A DNA stretch of 64,000 bases from assembly GCA_902526645.1 (NCBI GenBank), contig CABZLS010000001.1, positions 103,193-167,192 on the forward strand, read 5' to 3'. A program made the position numbers and the translations under genes. Origin of the DNA: an uncultured Pelagibacteraceae bacterium (GTDB lineage Bacteria > Pseudomonadota > Alphaproteobacteria > Pelagibacterales > Pelagibacteraceae). A model generated the notes under the pieces. That model made no database searches. It was not told where the DNA came from and worked only from the letters and a program-made list of their open reading frames with translations. Positions 47,660 to 57,815 of the stretch are shown here, piece by piece (position 1 is the stretch's first letter; every line of letters begins with the position of its first letter).

Positions 47660-48304
47660 ATGGACGAAGAATTATCAATAATCAATTCAAATAATCGAAA
47701 TCAAAAAGTAAAAGATTTTTTTTATAACAATAAAAAAATTCTTTTAACCATTTTAATTTTGATATTTTTATCTTTAATTATTTTTTTTGGATATAGTGAA
47801 TATAAAGATTTAAAAGAAAATAAAATCTCTAACTTTTACAATTCAACAGTTATAAAATATTCTAAAAAAGAAAGTAACAAAACTTTAAATAATTTAATTG
47901 AGATTATAAACGAAAAAAATTCAACTTATTCTCCACTAGCTTTATATTTTATTATAGATAATAAATTAATTGAAGACAAAAAACAGATTAATGATTTATT
48001 TGATATTTTAATTAAAAAAACTTCATTAGAAAATGAGATAAAAAATTTGATTATTTATAAAAAAGCTCTTTTTAATTCTGATGAAGTTACTGAAAATGAA
48101 CTTTTAGAAATTTTAAACCCGTTACTAAATTCAAAGAGTGTATGGAAATCACATGCATTATATTTACTAGCAGAATTCTTTTATTCCAAAAACGAATTAC
48201 AAAAATCAAAAGAATTTTTTTCACAAATTTTGGTTTTAGAATATTCAAACCCAGAAATTCTTATAAAAACACAAAAAAGATTAAATAGAGATCTTAGTGA
48301 TTAA
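47660..48304 (+). CDS. YfgM-like TPR/TM protein upstream of bamB
   Basis: Cytoplasmic N-term, single TM, helical repeats; overlaps BamB-like gene. Confidence 0.65.
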   Translation: MDEELSIINSNNRNQKVKDFFYNNKKILLTILILIFLSLIIFFGYSEYKDLKENKISNFYNSTVIKYSKKESNKTLNNLIEIINEKNSTYSPLALYFIIDNKLIEDKKQINDLFDILIKKTSLENEIKNLIIYKKALFNSDEVTENELLEILNPLLNSKSVWKSHALYLLAEFFYSKNELQKSKEFFSQILVLEYSNPEILIKTQKRLNRDLSD

Positions 48305-49592
48305 ATTTTTTTCAGTAATATTTTTATTTTTAACATTAGGTTGCTCATTTAATCAAAATTCAAAGATATGGAATCAAAAAGATCAAAAAAGTTATGATAA
48401 ACAAAAAGTTAAAAAAATATTTCAAGATCAAAAAAAAATTATAAAAGAATTTAATCCTTTTTTGAGATTAGAAATATCAAATAAAATTTTAGGTGATAAA
48501 AAAAAAGGTTATACAAATAATTTTGGATCACTTAAGTATTCTGGTAAGTTAGATAAAAAAAATTCTTTTAAATTTAATAAATTTAAAAAAACTTATAAAT
48601 TAGATTCTAAACCTATTTTTTTAGAAAACGGCTTAGTTTTTTTTGACAATAAAGGTACAATAATTCGATATAATTTTGATAAAAAAGTAGAATGGAAACA
48701 AAATATATATAAAAGATCAGAAAAAAAATTAAATCCTAATATAAATTTTTCAAGAACAAATAAAAATCTTATTATCGCTGATAATCTATCTAAAATTTAT
48801 TCACTAGATTTAAAAACAGGTGAGGTAATTTGGTCTAAATATAATACTTATCCAATCAATTCGGATATAAAGACTTTTGGTGATAAATTTTATTTAGTTG
48901 ATTTTAATAATACTTTAAAATGCTTTAATATCAAAGACGGATCAGAATGTTGGAATGTACAAACTGAAAAATCTTTTACTATATCAAATAAAAAAAATTC
49001 TATAATCTTAGTGAACAACAATGTAATTTTTAGTAATTCGATAGGAGATATAACTGCTGTAGATATTTTGAGTGGTTCAATAATTTGGCAACTTCCTACA
49101 CAAAATAGTAAAATAATAAATAAGACCTATGATTTTGAAATTTCAAACTTAGTTAGTGATGGAAAATCTATTTTCTTTTCAAATAATAAGAATCAATTTT
49201 ATTCAGTTGATTTGAAGACTGGTACCCCAAATTGGATTAATAATATTAGCTCAAGTCTTACTCCAATATTGATCGATAATTTAATTTTTACCACTTCAAA
49301 TGAAGGATTTTTATTTGTAATACAAAGAAAACAAGGAAATATTATAAGAATTAATTATCTATATAAAAATTTAAAACTTAAAGAGAGAAATAATACATTT
49401 CCAATAGGACATAAGGTAGGTGATAAAAATTTATATTTAACAAGTAATAATAATGTGCTTGATAAGATAGAGTTAGAGACAGGAATTATTTTAGAAAGTC
49501 GAAAACTATCTGGTTCTATTTTATCAGAACCTTTTATATATAATGAAAATTTATATATTATAAAAAATAATTCTATCACTCAGTTTGAATAA
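48297..49592 (+). CDS. bamB: BamB-like PQQ/beta-propeller lipoprotein
   Basis: Lipobox LTLGC; repeated 'LDLKTGEVIWSK', 'DILSGSIIWQLPT', 'VDLKTGTPNWINN'. Confidence 0.82.
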   Translation: MIKFFSVIFLFLTLGCSFNQNSKIWNQKDQKSYDKQKVKKIFQDQKKIIKEFNPFLRLEISNKILGDKKKGYTNNFGSLKYSGKLDKKNSFKFNKFKKTYKLDSKPIFLENGLVFFDNKGTIIRYNFDKKVEWKQNIYKRSEKKLNPNINFSRTNKNLIIADNLSKIYSLDLKTGEVIWSKYNTYPINSDIKTFGDKFYLVDFNNTLKCFNIKDGSECWNVQTEKSFTISNKKNSIILVNNNVIFSNSIGDITAVDILSGSIIWQLPTQNSKIINKTYDFEISNLVSDGKSIFFSNNKNQFYSVDLKTGTPNWINNISSSLTPILIDNLIFTTSNEGFLFVIQRKQGNIIRINYLYKNLKLKERNNTFPIGHKVGDKNLYLTSNNNVLDKIELETGIILESRKLSGSILSEPFIYNENLYIIKNNSITQFE

Positions 49593-49594
49593 AG

Positions 49595-50026
49595 ATGATT
49601 TTAAGATTGTTAGAAAAAATTGGAAGAAAAAGAGTAGTTCTAGACAGAGGTCCATCTCACCCAAGATTTAATTTGGCAAAACCATGGATGAATCGTTATT
49701 ATGTTTTATTTAGAAATAGACCTAAATGGTTTCCATTTAATATATTAATACATGAAATGTTAGCAGATGATCATGGTGATGGAGTTCACAATCATACATT
49801 TCCATATATTACAATTATTTTGAAGGGTGGTTATTGGGAAACTCTAAGCACAGGCAAATATTGGCGACCTCCTGGGTATATAGGTTTTAGATCAGCGAAC
49901 AATTTACACAGAGTCGATCTTAAACCAGGAACAAAACCTTTGACACTTTTTATTGCTGGTCCATTCGGTTTAAGAAAAGGACCAAGATCAGAGTATGGGA
50001 TTGATTTTAAAACAAAAAAAGATTGA
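49595..50026 (+). CDS. Cupin-like protein
   Basis: 'DDHGDGVHNHTFPYITIILKGGYWE...GYIGFRSANNLHRVDL'. Confidence 0.65.
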   Translation: MILRLLEKIGRKRVVLDRGPSHPRFNLAKPWMNRYYVLFRNRPKWFPFNILIHEMLADDHGDGVHNHTFPYITIILKGGYWETLSTGKYWRPPGYIGFRSANNLHRVDLKPGTKPLTLFIAGPFGLRKGPRSEYGIDFKTKKD

Positions 50027-51084
50027 TGTCTAAAAACTTTGAGGAAAAATTTATTATTAATTGTAATAATAAAAATTTAGAAATTAATCAAAATCAAATA
50101 AATCTAATAAAAAAATTACAAAAATTTTTTGAAAAAAATTTTCAAAAATCTTTTTTCAATTTCTTTTACAAGCAAAACACCAGAAAGGGTTTCTATCTAT
50201 TTGGAGATGTAGGTGTTGGAAAAACTATGATATTAGATTTCTTTTATAATTTTGTGGACAAAAATAAGCAAAGATTTCATTTTAATGAATTTATGTTGAA
50301 CTTTCACAACTTTGTTTACGAACAAAAAAACAATAATGAGGAAAATATAATTGACTTATTTGTAAAAAATTTAAAATCTAAATTTTCATTAATTTATCTT
50401 GATGAGTTTCAAGTAACAAATATCGTAGATGCAATGATATTAGGAAAATTATTCAAAAAATTATTCGATGAAAACCTTAAAATTATAACAACATCTAATA
50501 CTAAAATTTCAGAACTTTATAAAGATGGTCTTCAAAGAGATCAATTTAAACCATTTATAGAAATTATGGAAAAAAATTCAATTGAATATAATTTGATAAT
50601 TTATGATGACTATAGAAAAACAAAAGAAAATCAAAAACAAAGATTTTTTTTTCCTCTAAATCAAGAAACAAATTTTAGAATTAATAAATTTTCTAGAAAA
50701 ATTACTAAAGGAAAAAATTTATCAACAAAAGATTTAAAAATTAAAGGTAGAATTTTTAAGATAAAAAAATATTATGAGGGGGTCTCGAGATTTAATTTTC
50801 AAGAATTGTGTGATCAAAATTTAGGAGCTGAAGATTATTTAGAAATTACAAAGAATTCAAAATTTATCATTATTGAAAAAATTCCTAAATTTGATGATAT
50901 AAACTCTAACCAACAGCAAAGATTTATTACATTAATCGATGTTATTTATGACAAAAATATTCCAATTGCAGTTACAGCTGAAAAAAATATAGAAAAATTG
51001 GGCACTTCAATATCTTTAGAAAAACCATTTAAACGTACAATAAGTCGTTTGTATGAGTTAACATCAAATGATTATCAATTATGA
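50023..51084 (+). CDS. zapE: ZapE/AFG1-like ATPase
   Basis: 'GFYLFGDVGVGKTMILDFFY', 'LIYLDEFQVTNIVDAMILGKLFKKLF'. Confidence 0.9.
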   Translation: MMSKNFEEKFIINCNNKNLEINQNQINLIKKLQKFFEKNFQKSFFNFFYKQNTRKGFYLFGDVGVGKTMILDFFYNFVDKNKQRFHFNEFMLNFHNFVYEQKNNNEENIIDLFVKNLKSKFSLIYLDEFQVTNIVDAMILGKLFKKLFDENLKIITTSNTKISELYKDGLQRDQFKPFIEIMEKNSIEYNLIIYDDYRKTKENQKQRFFFPLNQETNFRINKFSRKITKGKNLSTKDLKIKGRIFKIKKYYEGVSRFNFQELCDQNLGAEDYLEITKNSKFIIIEKIPKFDDINSNQQQRFITLIDVIYDKNIPIAVTAEKNIEKLGTSISLEKPFKRTISRLYELTSNDYQL

Positions 51085-51503
51085 GACAAGAATTTTATAA
51101 TCTTTCAATTAATACCAAAGGTCAAAAATTATATGAATTTACAAATCAAACAATTAAGTGGATAGAAAAAAATAATTTTAGAAATGGTATTTTAAATTTA
51201 AGTATTCTACACACGAGTGCATCACTGATTGTTCAAGAGAATGCTGATCCTGACGTTCAAACTGATTTGATTAATTATTTTGATAGATTAGTTCCTATGA
51301 ATGATAAATTATATATTCACACTACAGAAGGAAAAGATGACATGCCAGCACACATTAAATCGTCATTAACTAATAATCAGATTTCGCTAAGTATAAGTAA
51401 CGGAAAATTATTACTAGGTACATGGCAAGGTGTATATTTGTTTGAGCATAGGCTTAAACCTCAAAAGAGAATAATAACCCATCATTTTTTAGGAGAAATT
51501 TAA
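51081..51503 (+). CDS. YjbQ/UPF0047 family protein
   Basis: 'GILNLSILHTSASLIVQENADPDVQTDL...MPAHIKSSL...LGTWQGVYLFEHR'. Confidence 0.92.
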   Translation: MRQEFYNLSINTKGQKLYEFTNQTIKWIEKNNFRNGILNLSILHTSASLIVQENADPDVQTDLINYFDRLVPMNDKLYIHTTEGKDDMPAHIKSSLTNNQISLSISNGKLLLGTWQGVYLFEHRLKPQKRIITHHFLGEI

Positions 51504-52921
51504 TTTTTTTTTAGACTTTGAAAAGCTTTTAGAGCAGCAGCACGTGCCTCTTCATGTACTACAATTGGTTTAGGATAATCTTTACCTATAATTGTATTAA
51601 TCTCTTCTTGATATTTTGTTTCCATTTCCCAAGGTTTATGAATAAATTTTTTTGGAACTTTTTCTAACTCTGGGATCCATTTTTTAACGTAGACACCATC
51701 TTTATCAAATTTCTCACCTTGAAGGATGGGATTGAATATTCTGAAATAAGGCGCTGCATCTGCTCCACAACCGGCAACCCATTGCCACTGAGCTATGTTA
51801 TTAGCTTTGTTAAAATCAAGTAAACAATTTCTAAAATGTTTTTCTCCCTCAGTCCAATTTATTCTAAGATGCTTCACTAAAAAGGATCCTACCACCATTC
51901 TAATTCTATTATGCATCCAACCAGTTTCATAAAGTTCCCTCATACCAGCATCTACAATCGGATAACCTGTCATCCCATATTTCCAAGCTTTTAAAAATTT
52001 TTCATTTTTAACCCAAGGGAATTTATCAAATTCCTTTTTGTAATTACCTTTTAAAAATTCTGGAAAATAATTGATTAAGCTATGTGAAAATTCTCGCCAA
52101 CCTAATTCATTAATATATTTTCTATAACCAACACCCTTAGATTTCATGTCATTACACTTTCTCCAAATCGTATTCACATGAATTTGTCCATGTTTAATAT
52201 AAGGAGATAATTTAGATGTACCTTCAATTGAAGGATAATCTCTGGCTGTTCCATAATCTTTTATTTTACTTTTAATCAGGTTATTTAAAATTTTTTTTGA
52301 ATCGTGTTCAGATACATTCCAATAATTTTCAAATTTTTTATACCAATTTTTTTTTGGTAAAATATTTTTTGGTTCAATAGAATTCTTAAAAAAAGATATT
52401 ATTTTTGTTTTTTTTTTTACAATATAAGTTTTACTTGGGGGTAAACCTAAAAATTTTTGTTCAGCGTTTCTCCAAAAAGGAGTAAATACCTTAAAAGGAG
52501 TTCCATCATTTTTAGTAACTTCTTGAAATTCATTTAAAATATTTCCTTTAAAATATTTAAAATCAATTTCATTTTTAACGAAAATATCTCTAATTTTTTT
52601 TCCTTTTTCAATTACATCAGGTTCATAAATTTTGTTCCAATAGATTGATACATCATCTTTTTTTTTTATTTTAGAAAAAATACTTAATTCATCTCCATCC
52701 AATATTTGTAAATTAATTTTATATTTAGATAATTCTGATTTAAATACTTTTAACGATTGATAAAGCCACCATTTTTGGGCCTCTCTTTTATTATCAAAAT
52801 CAGCTCTGTTATAAATATATAGGGCTAGCACGCTCTTGTGATTTTGTGTAGCATAGGCAAGTGCTGGATTATGCTCAATTCTAAAATCTTCTCTAATCCA
52901 TGTAATTGCATTTTTTGTCAT
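51500..52921 (-). CDS. phrB: Deoxyribodipyrimidine photolyase/cryptochrome family
   Basis: 'GWREFSHSLINYFPEF', 'GYPIVDAGMRELYETGWMHNRIRMVVGSFLVKHL', 'QWQWVAGCGADAAPYFRIFNP'. Confidence 0.95.
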   Translation of the reverse strand: MTKNAITWIREDFRIEHNPALAYATQNHKSVLALYIYNRADFDNKREAQKWWLYQSLKVFKSELSKYKINLQILDGDELSIFSKIKKKDDVSIYWNKIYEPDVIEKGKKIRDIFVKNEIDFKYFKGNILNEFQEVTKNDGTPFKVFTPFWRNAEQKFLGLPPSKTYIVKKKTKIISFFKNSIEPKNILPKKNWYKKFENYWNVSEHDSKKILNNLIKSKIKDYGTARDYPSIEGTSKLSPYIKHGQIHVNTIWRKCNDMKSKGVGYRKYINELGWREFSHSLINYFPEFLKGNYKKEFDKFPWVKNEKFLKAWKYGMTGYPIVDAGMRELYETGWMHNRIRMVVGSFLVKHLRINWTEGEKHFRNCLLDFNKANNIAQWQWVAGCGADAAPYFRIFNPILQGEKFDKDGVYVKKWIPELEKVPKKFIHKPWEMETKYQEEINTIIGKDYPKPIVVHEEARAAALKAFQSLKKN

Positions 52922-52929
52922 AGAAACTT

Positions 52930-54063
52930 TTATTTTCTACCCTTAGATAGCAGCTGTTTGTAAAGTTTTACATCTGCATTTCCTTCGCATCCAATTACTA
53001 GGATATTTGAAGTTCTATCAATATTAAGGAATTTTGATGCTTTTACATTGTTACATAATCCTATCAAAGCAATAACACCTGGAGCCGCACATTCGCCACC
53101 TATAATTGAAGTTTTACTAAATTTTTTATCTTTTAAACCAGCCACTGTTTTTGCTATATTTTTATCAGAGATTGAAACACAACAATTACTTGCATTTTTC
53201 AATATTTGCCATGGCACAAGAGACATCTCATTACATGACATTCCACCCATAATACTTTCTTTTTTAATTTTAATTTTTTTTATTTTTTTACCTTTTATAC
53301 TCTGAAGCACACAATCTGCTTTGTCAGGTTCAACTATGATTATTTTAGGTATTCTTCTAAAATATTTTGCCACTCCTGCAACTACACCTGCGGCCAGCCC
53401 TCCAACACCTGCTTGAAGTAAAATATGAGTAATATATTCATTAGTTTGTTTAGAAATTTCTTTTATCAAAATTGAATACCCTGCCATAGTAAGTTGAGGT
53501 ATATATTTATAATCTTTTGTTGATACGTCTTGAACAATTTTCCAATTATTTTTTTTAGATAATTCCTGACATTTTTTAAGAGAGTCTTCATAATTTCCTT
53601 TAACCCTTATAACTTCAGCGCCAAATTTTTTAATTTCTTTTACTCTAGCTTCACTAACGAATTGACTAACAAAAATTTTACATTTTAACTTTAATCTTTG
53701 AGCTCCCCATGCAACTGATTTGCCATGATTTCCAGCTGTAGCAGAGGAAATAATAATATTCTTTTTTCCCTTGGATATTTTTTCTACAGCATAAGCTCCA
53801 CCTAGAGCTTTAAAGGATTTCAAGTGAAACCTTTTTGACTCATCTTTATAAAAAATATTATTAACTTTTAAATTTTTTTTTAACTTATCTAGAGTATAAA
53901 GAGGGGTAACATTGTAACTTTTCCAATTAGAAATTGTTCTATAAGCATTTGAGAGCATAGTTGAAGAGACATATTTTAAAACATTACTTCTCTTAAATTG
54001 AAATTTTTTATTGATTAAAAATTTTGTTAAATACAAATTGTTAATCTTTTTTGAATAGCTCAC
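52930..54063 (-). CDS. PLP fold-type II lyase, diaminopropionate ammonia-lyase-like (DpaL/YgeX)
   Basis: 'FHLKSFKALGGAYAV' PLP Lys motif, 'SATAGNHGKSVAWGAQ', 'GGMSCNEMSLVPWQIL'. Confidence 0.8.
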   Translation of the reverse strand: MSYSKKINNLYLTKFLINKKFQFKRSNVLKYVSSTMLSNAYRTISNWKSYNVTPLYTLDKLKKNLKVNNIFYKDESKRFHLKSFKALGGAYAVEKISKGKKNIIISSATAGNHGKSVAWGAQRLKLKCKIFVSQFVSEARVKEIKKFGAEVIRVKGNYEDSLKKCQELSKKNNWKIVQDVSTKDYKYIPQLTMAGYSILIKEISKQTNEYITHILLQAGVGGLAAGVVAGVAKYFRRIPKIIIVEPDKADCVLQSIKGKKIKKIKIKKESIMGGMSCNEMSLVPWQILKNASNCCVSISDKNIAKTVAGLKDKKFSKTSIIGGECAAPGVIALIGLCNNVKASKFLNIDRTSNILVIGCEGNADVKLYKQLLSKGRK

Positions 54064-54064
54064 T

Positions 54065-55390
54065 TCAGCAGTCTAAAGTATTTTGACTTTCCCATTTCGT
54101 AATGGGTTCTGATTTATCAAATTTTTCTTTACTATTAAATTCTTGAATTTCTAAGTTTCTAAGTTTGATAAAACTATTAATTACATCTTTCCCAAATCTT
54201 TTATTCATCTCCTTGTTACTCTTTAATTCTTCTAATGATTGTTTTAGTTCATTTGGAAGTTTTGGTAGATTTGGGTATTTTTTATAGTCAGTGTACATAT
54301 TACAATTTAAAGGTTTTCCTGGATTAATTTTATTTTTTAAACCGTGTAATCCAGCAGCTAAAACTCCAGCTTGAAGCAAATATGGATTGGCAGATCCATC
54401 CATCAATCTTAATTCAAATCTACCAGGATCTGGAATTCTTATCATGTGAGTTCTATTATTACCTGTATAAGAAATACTACTTGGAGACCACGAAGCACCT
54501 GATTTTGTGGGTGGAGCGTTAATCCTTCTATAGCTATTGATTGTTGGGTTAAAGAAGGTAGACAATGAGGAGGCATTCTTAATGATACCTCCTAAAAAGT
54601 AATATGCCATCTTACTTAAACCAAGTTTATCTTTTTGATCTAAAAATTTATTTTTATTACCCTGCCACAGAGAAATATGCGCATGACATCCATTGCCTGT
54701 TAAATTTTGAAATGGTTTAGGCATAAAAGTTGCTCTTAGTCCATGTTTTTCAGCAATTGTTTTAACCATGTATTTAAAAAAAGTATGTCTATCAGCTGTT
54801 GTTAAGCAATCTGAATAATCCCAATTCATTTCAAATTGACCATTAGCATCTTCATGGTCATTTTGATAGGGACCCCATCCCATTTCTATCATGCAATCAC
54901 AAATTTCTTTTATAAGTTCATATCTTCTCATTAGCGCTGATTGGTCGTAACACGGTTTTGATTGAGTATCTCTCGGATCTGCTATGGACTCTCCATCTGG
55001 AGAAATTAAAAAATATTCGCATTCCACTCCAGATTTCATTGTCATTCCTTGCTTTGCAAGCTCTTTGATTTGTTTCTTGAGCATTACTCTAGGTGAGGCC
55101 TCTACTGGTTCTCCATTCATCCAAAGATCAGAAGCTAACCATCCAACTTCTTTGTTCCAAGGTAATTGAATGAGACTATCTGGATCGGGAATACCAAACA
55201 TATCAGAGTCTGCTGGAGTCATATCCAGCCATGCAGCAAATCCCGCAAATCCTGCTCCAGTAACTTGCATTTCTTTTATCGCTCGCAAAGGGACCAATTT
55301 TGATCTTAAAACACCAAACAAGTCAACAAAACTTATTAAAAAATATTTTATCTTTTTTTGTTGAGCAATTTTAAATAAATTTTTTGGCAT
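54065..55390 (-). CDS. gmaS: Glutamine synthetase-family ligase resembling gamma-glutamylmethylamide synthetase (GmaS)
   Basis: 'GAGFAGFAAWLDMTPADSDMFGIPDPDSLIQLPW', 'WGPYQNDHEDANGQFEMNWDY', 'KHGLRATFMPKPF.NLTGNGCHAHISLW', C-term TLDC. Confidence 0.82.
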   Translation of the reverse strand: MPKNLFKIAQQKKIKYFLISFVDLFGVLRSKLVPLRAIKEMQVTGAGFAGFAAWLDMTPADSDMFGIPDPDSLIQLPWNKEVGWLASDLWMNGEPVEASPRVMLKKQIKELAKQGMTMKSGVECEYFLISPDGESIADPRDTQSKPCYDQSALMRRYELIKEICDCMIEMGWGPYQNDHEDANGQFEMNWDYSDCLTTADRHTFFKYMVKTIAEKHGLRATFMPKPFQNLTGNGCHAHISLWQGNKNKFLDQKDKLGLSKMAYYFLGGIIKNASSLSTFFNPTINSYRRINAPPTKSGASWSPSSISYTGNNRTHMIRIPDPGRFELRLMDGSANPYLLQAGVLAAGLHGLKNKINPGKPLNCNMYTDYKKYPNLPKLPNELKQSLEELKSNKEMNKRFGKDVINSFIKLRNLEIQEFNSKEKFDKSEPITKWESQNTLDC

Positions 55391-55407
55391 GAATTAGATT
55401 ATAATAG

Positions 55408-55563
55408 TCATTTAAAAAAAGAAAAAATTGTTTCTTTATAAAAAATTAAATTTACAACAATAATTACAATTATTGCTAATATTGCACCATATTTTGCTTT
55501 TGGAAAAGCAACACCCCTCATTTTACTTGGTCTTAATTCTTCGTTATTATTTTCTTCAGACAT
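55408..55563 (-). CDS. 51-aa single-TM protein MSEENNNEELRPSKMRGVAFPKAKYGAILAIIVIIVVNLIFYKETIFSFFK
   Basis: Manual translation; not in ORF track; lies between AmtB-side terminator and gmaS. Confidence 0.6.
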   Translation of the reverse strand: MSEENNNEELRPSKMRGVAFPKAKYGAILAIIVIIVVNLIFYKETIFSFFK

Positions 55564-55583
55564 TTTAAGATTAAGAAATAAAG

Positions 55584-55608
55584 TGGGCGCTAAATTTTTT
55601 AGCGCCCA
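55584..55608. terminator. Strong hairpin terminator
   Basis: TGGGCGCTAAA-TTT-TTTAGCGCCCA with flanking A/T tracts. Confidence 0.88.
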
Positions 55609-55622
55609 AATTTTATTTTATA

Positions 55623-55853
55623 TTACCACTCAGCCATATTGCTTCTATGGTCATTAGCCCCATGTCTTTTTCTCGCTAATCTTTCAAGTTCTTCACTCTC
55701 AGATTTTGAGGTTAAAACATGCCAACCAATCCATATGATTATAGCAAGTATCACTAGCAGACCTTCACTAGATCCAGCACCAGGATAAACAGCTCCTGCA
55801 ACTTGTTCAGCAGGTTTGTTTAGATGATCGATCCAATTTGTAACTGTAGCCAT
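55623..55853 (-). CDS. 76-aa single-TM small protein downstream of amtB
   Basis: 'EGLLVILAIIIWIGWHVLTS' TM; 12 nt after amtB. Confidence 0.7.
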   Translation of the reverse strand: MATVTNWIDHLNKPAEQVAGAVYPGAGSSEGLLVILAIIIWIGWHVLTSKSESEELERLARKRHGANDHRSNMAEW

Positions 55854-55865
55854 ATTGTTTCTCCT

Positions 55866-57266
55866 TTACCTGGTTGCAGACGAAACAGCTCTTTCGTCTT
55901 TTTTAGCAGTTTCCATTATTTCATAGTCTAGTCCAGCTATCTCAACTTCACGTGGGATTCTTAATTTACCCATTCCATGAAGTACTTTAGCTATGACGTA
56001 GCCTGGTATAAGTCCAAGAACAACAAACATTATAATTGCTCCAATGAACATTCCCAACGGATTTATAGCTGCATAAGTAGTTCCATCCCACATAGCTCCA
56101 ACACTGTAACCAGATGATGGATAACCATTTAAAACAAAACCACAAATAACTAAACCAATAAATCCAGCATAACCATGAACTGCTACAGCACCAACTGCAT
56201 CATCAATTTTGAACTTACGTTCAACCCAATAATGAAGTTTGTATGAAAGTACAACACCAATCATACCTATAATCATAGATTGAATTGGGTGATATAAATC
56301 ATTTCCAGCTGAAGCACATATGATACCTGCTAGTCCACTAGAGTATGTCCAGAATGGATCACCTTTAGCAATCCAATATCCTGCTAATAAACCTCCTGAT
56401 AAAGACATCAAAAAGTTAAAAGTAATACCACTAAGTGTAGTAGGTGTTACATAAATGTTGGTAGCTGTCCAATAAGATATACCTTCCATACCGTACTCTG
56501 GTCCAAGGTCAAATATTGGAATATTACAGGCCGCATAAAATCCCCAGAAGCCAGTATAAATTAAAAATAATCCAATTGTTACTAGCCAAGGATTTCTAGG
56601 ACCAATATTTCTTGGTTCACCACTTGATGAGAATTTTCCAATTCTTGGTCCCAAAACCATTAGAACACCTAAAGCAAATCCACCAGCTATTGCGTGAATT
56701 ACTCCTGAAGCGTAAGCATCATGGTATCCTAAAAGTTTAAGCATCCAACCATCAAAGTGCCATCCCCAAGCAGCATCAATGACCCAGAAAACAGAACCTA
56801 TTGCTATTGCTAAAATTCCAAATGCAAAAGTTGTTATTCTTTCAATGATTGCTCCAGAGACTATTGAGGCAGCAGTCCATGAAAATAATAGGAATGCAGC
56901 CCAAAAGACACCCGAAATGTGGTCTCCTAAGTTTACAGCCATTAATTGGCTAGTTGCCGTATAGAACTTAGCACTGAATGCCGAGTCATCGGTTATTAAC
57001 GCAGTGCTTTCATTCATTATTGAAGGTGCTAATCCTGGTCCCGTTGGAAAAGCCCAATAAATCCACCAACCAAATAAAAACCAAGTTACTGTTACCAAAG
57101 GTATAAGCATTGTATTTTTCATAAGAGTATGTTGGTGATGTTTGTATCGAGAAGCTCCAACTTCATACATACAGAATCCGACGTGAATTAAAAACATCAA
57201 TACCACTGTTACCCAGTAGTAGAATTCTGTAAATATAGTAGTAAGAGCAGCTAACTGATCAGTCAT
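55866..57266 (-). CDS. amtB: Amt/Rh-family ammonium (possibly methylammonium) transporter
   Basis: 'AIAGGFALGVLMVLGPRIGKF', 'AVHGYAGFIGLVICGF', multiple TM. Confidence 0.93.
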   Translation of the reverse strand: MTDQLAALTTIFTEFYYWVTVVLMFLIHVGFCMYEVGASRYKHHQHTLMKNTMLIPLVTVTWFLFGWWIYWAFPTGPGLAPSIMNESTALITDDSAFSAKFYTATSQLMAVNLGDHISGVFWAAFLLFSWTAASIVSGAIIERITTFAFGILAIAIGSVFWVIDAAWGWHFDGWMLKLLGYHDAYASGVIHAIAGGFALGVLMVLGPRIGKFSSSGEPRNIGPRNPWLVTIGLFLIYTGFWGFYAACNIPIFDLGPEYGMEGISYWTATNIYVTPTTLSGITFNFLMSLSGGLLAGYWIAKGDPFWTYSSGLAGIICASAGNDLYHPIQSMIIGMIGVVLSYKLHYWVERKFKIDDAVGAVAVHGYAGFIGLVICGFVLNGYPSSGYSVGAMWDGTTYAAINPLGMFIGAIIMFVVLGLIPGYVIAKVLHGMGKLRIPREVEIAGLDYEIMETAKKDERAVSSATR

Positions 57267-57390
57267 ATCCTCTCTCCATATTAGTTTTTAAAACCCTATA
57301 AAATTTCAGTACGTGTGACAAATGAAACAATCAAATAAAACCTAGTATTGACAATAGGTTTTAAAAAATAATCAACTTTAGATTGAGTAA

Positions 57391-57807
57391 CTAAAATTTT
57401 AAGTAAGCTTTTTTTAAATCAACAAGAGGATGTTTTGGAGACATTTGGAATTTTACTAAAAGTTCTCTGGCAATCATGTCTCTATCTTGTTGATTGTTAG
57501 GAAGTTTAATTGATTTAGGAATTGTAACCCATCCATTAGCATTTCTACAAAATACAGCTGGTCTTCCTTCTTCATAACCCATGTGAACATCTTCTAGCCA
57601 GTTGAGATCATCCCAGCCCATGGCCTCAATATATTTTTTTAAAAAGGGTGTAATTTTTTTATAATCTGGAAGAAGATTTACGTCATATCTATAACCAATC
57701 GATTGACCAATCATTTTTTCTCTTGCAGTTTCTTTTTTCTTACCAAGTTGTTGATCTTTGACTGCTATTGATTTTGAAACTTTCTTTTTATTTTTTTTCT
57801 TAGCCAT
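57391..57807 (-). CDS. Uncharacterised 138-aa protein in mgs/glx-like operon
   Basis: Basic N-terminus then 'PFLKKYIEAMGWDDLNWLEDVHMGYEEGRPAVFCRNANGWVTIPKSI'; 8 nt from upstream gene. Confidence 0.75.
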   Translation of the reverse strand: MAKKKNKKKVSKSIAVKDQQLGKKKETAREKMIGQSIGYRYDVNLLPDYKKITPFLKKYIEAMGWDDLNWLEDVHMGYEEGRPAVFCRNANGWVTIPKSIKLPNNQQDRDMIARELLVKFQMSPKHPLVDLKKAYLKF

Positions 57808-57815
57808 AGTTATTT

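Noticed and set aside
57337-57362. AAAACCTA...TAGGTTTT inverted repeat between amtB and the 138-aa gene
   Set aside because: Possible weak terminator, but no clean T-run on the relevant strand; not strong enough to call.
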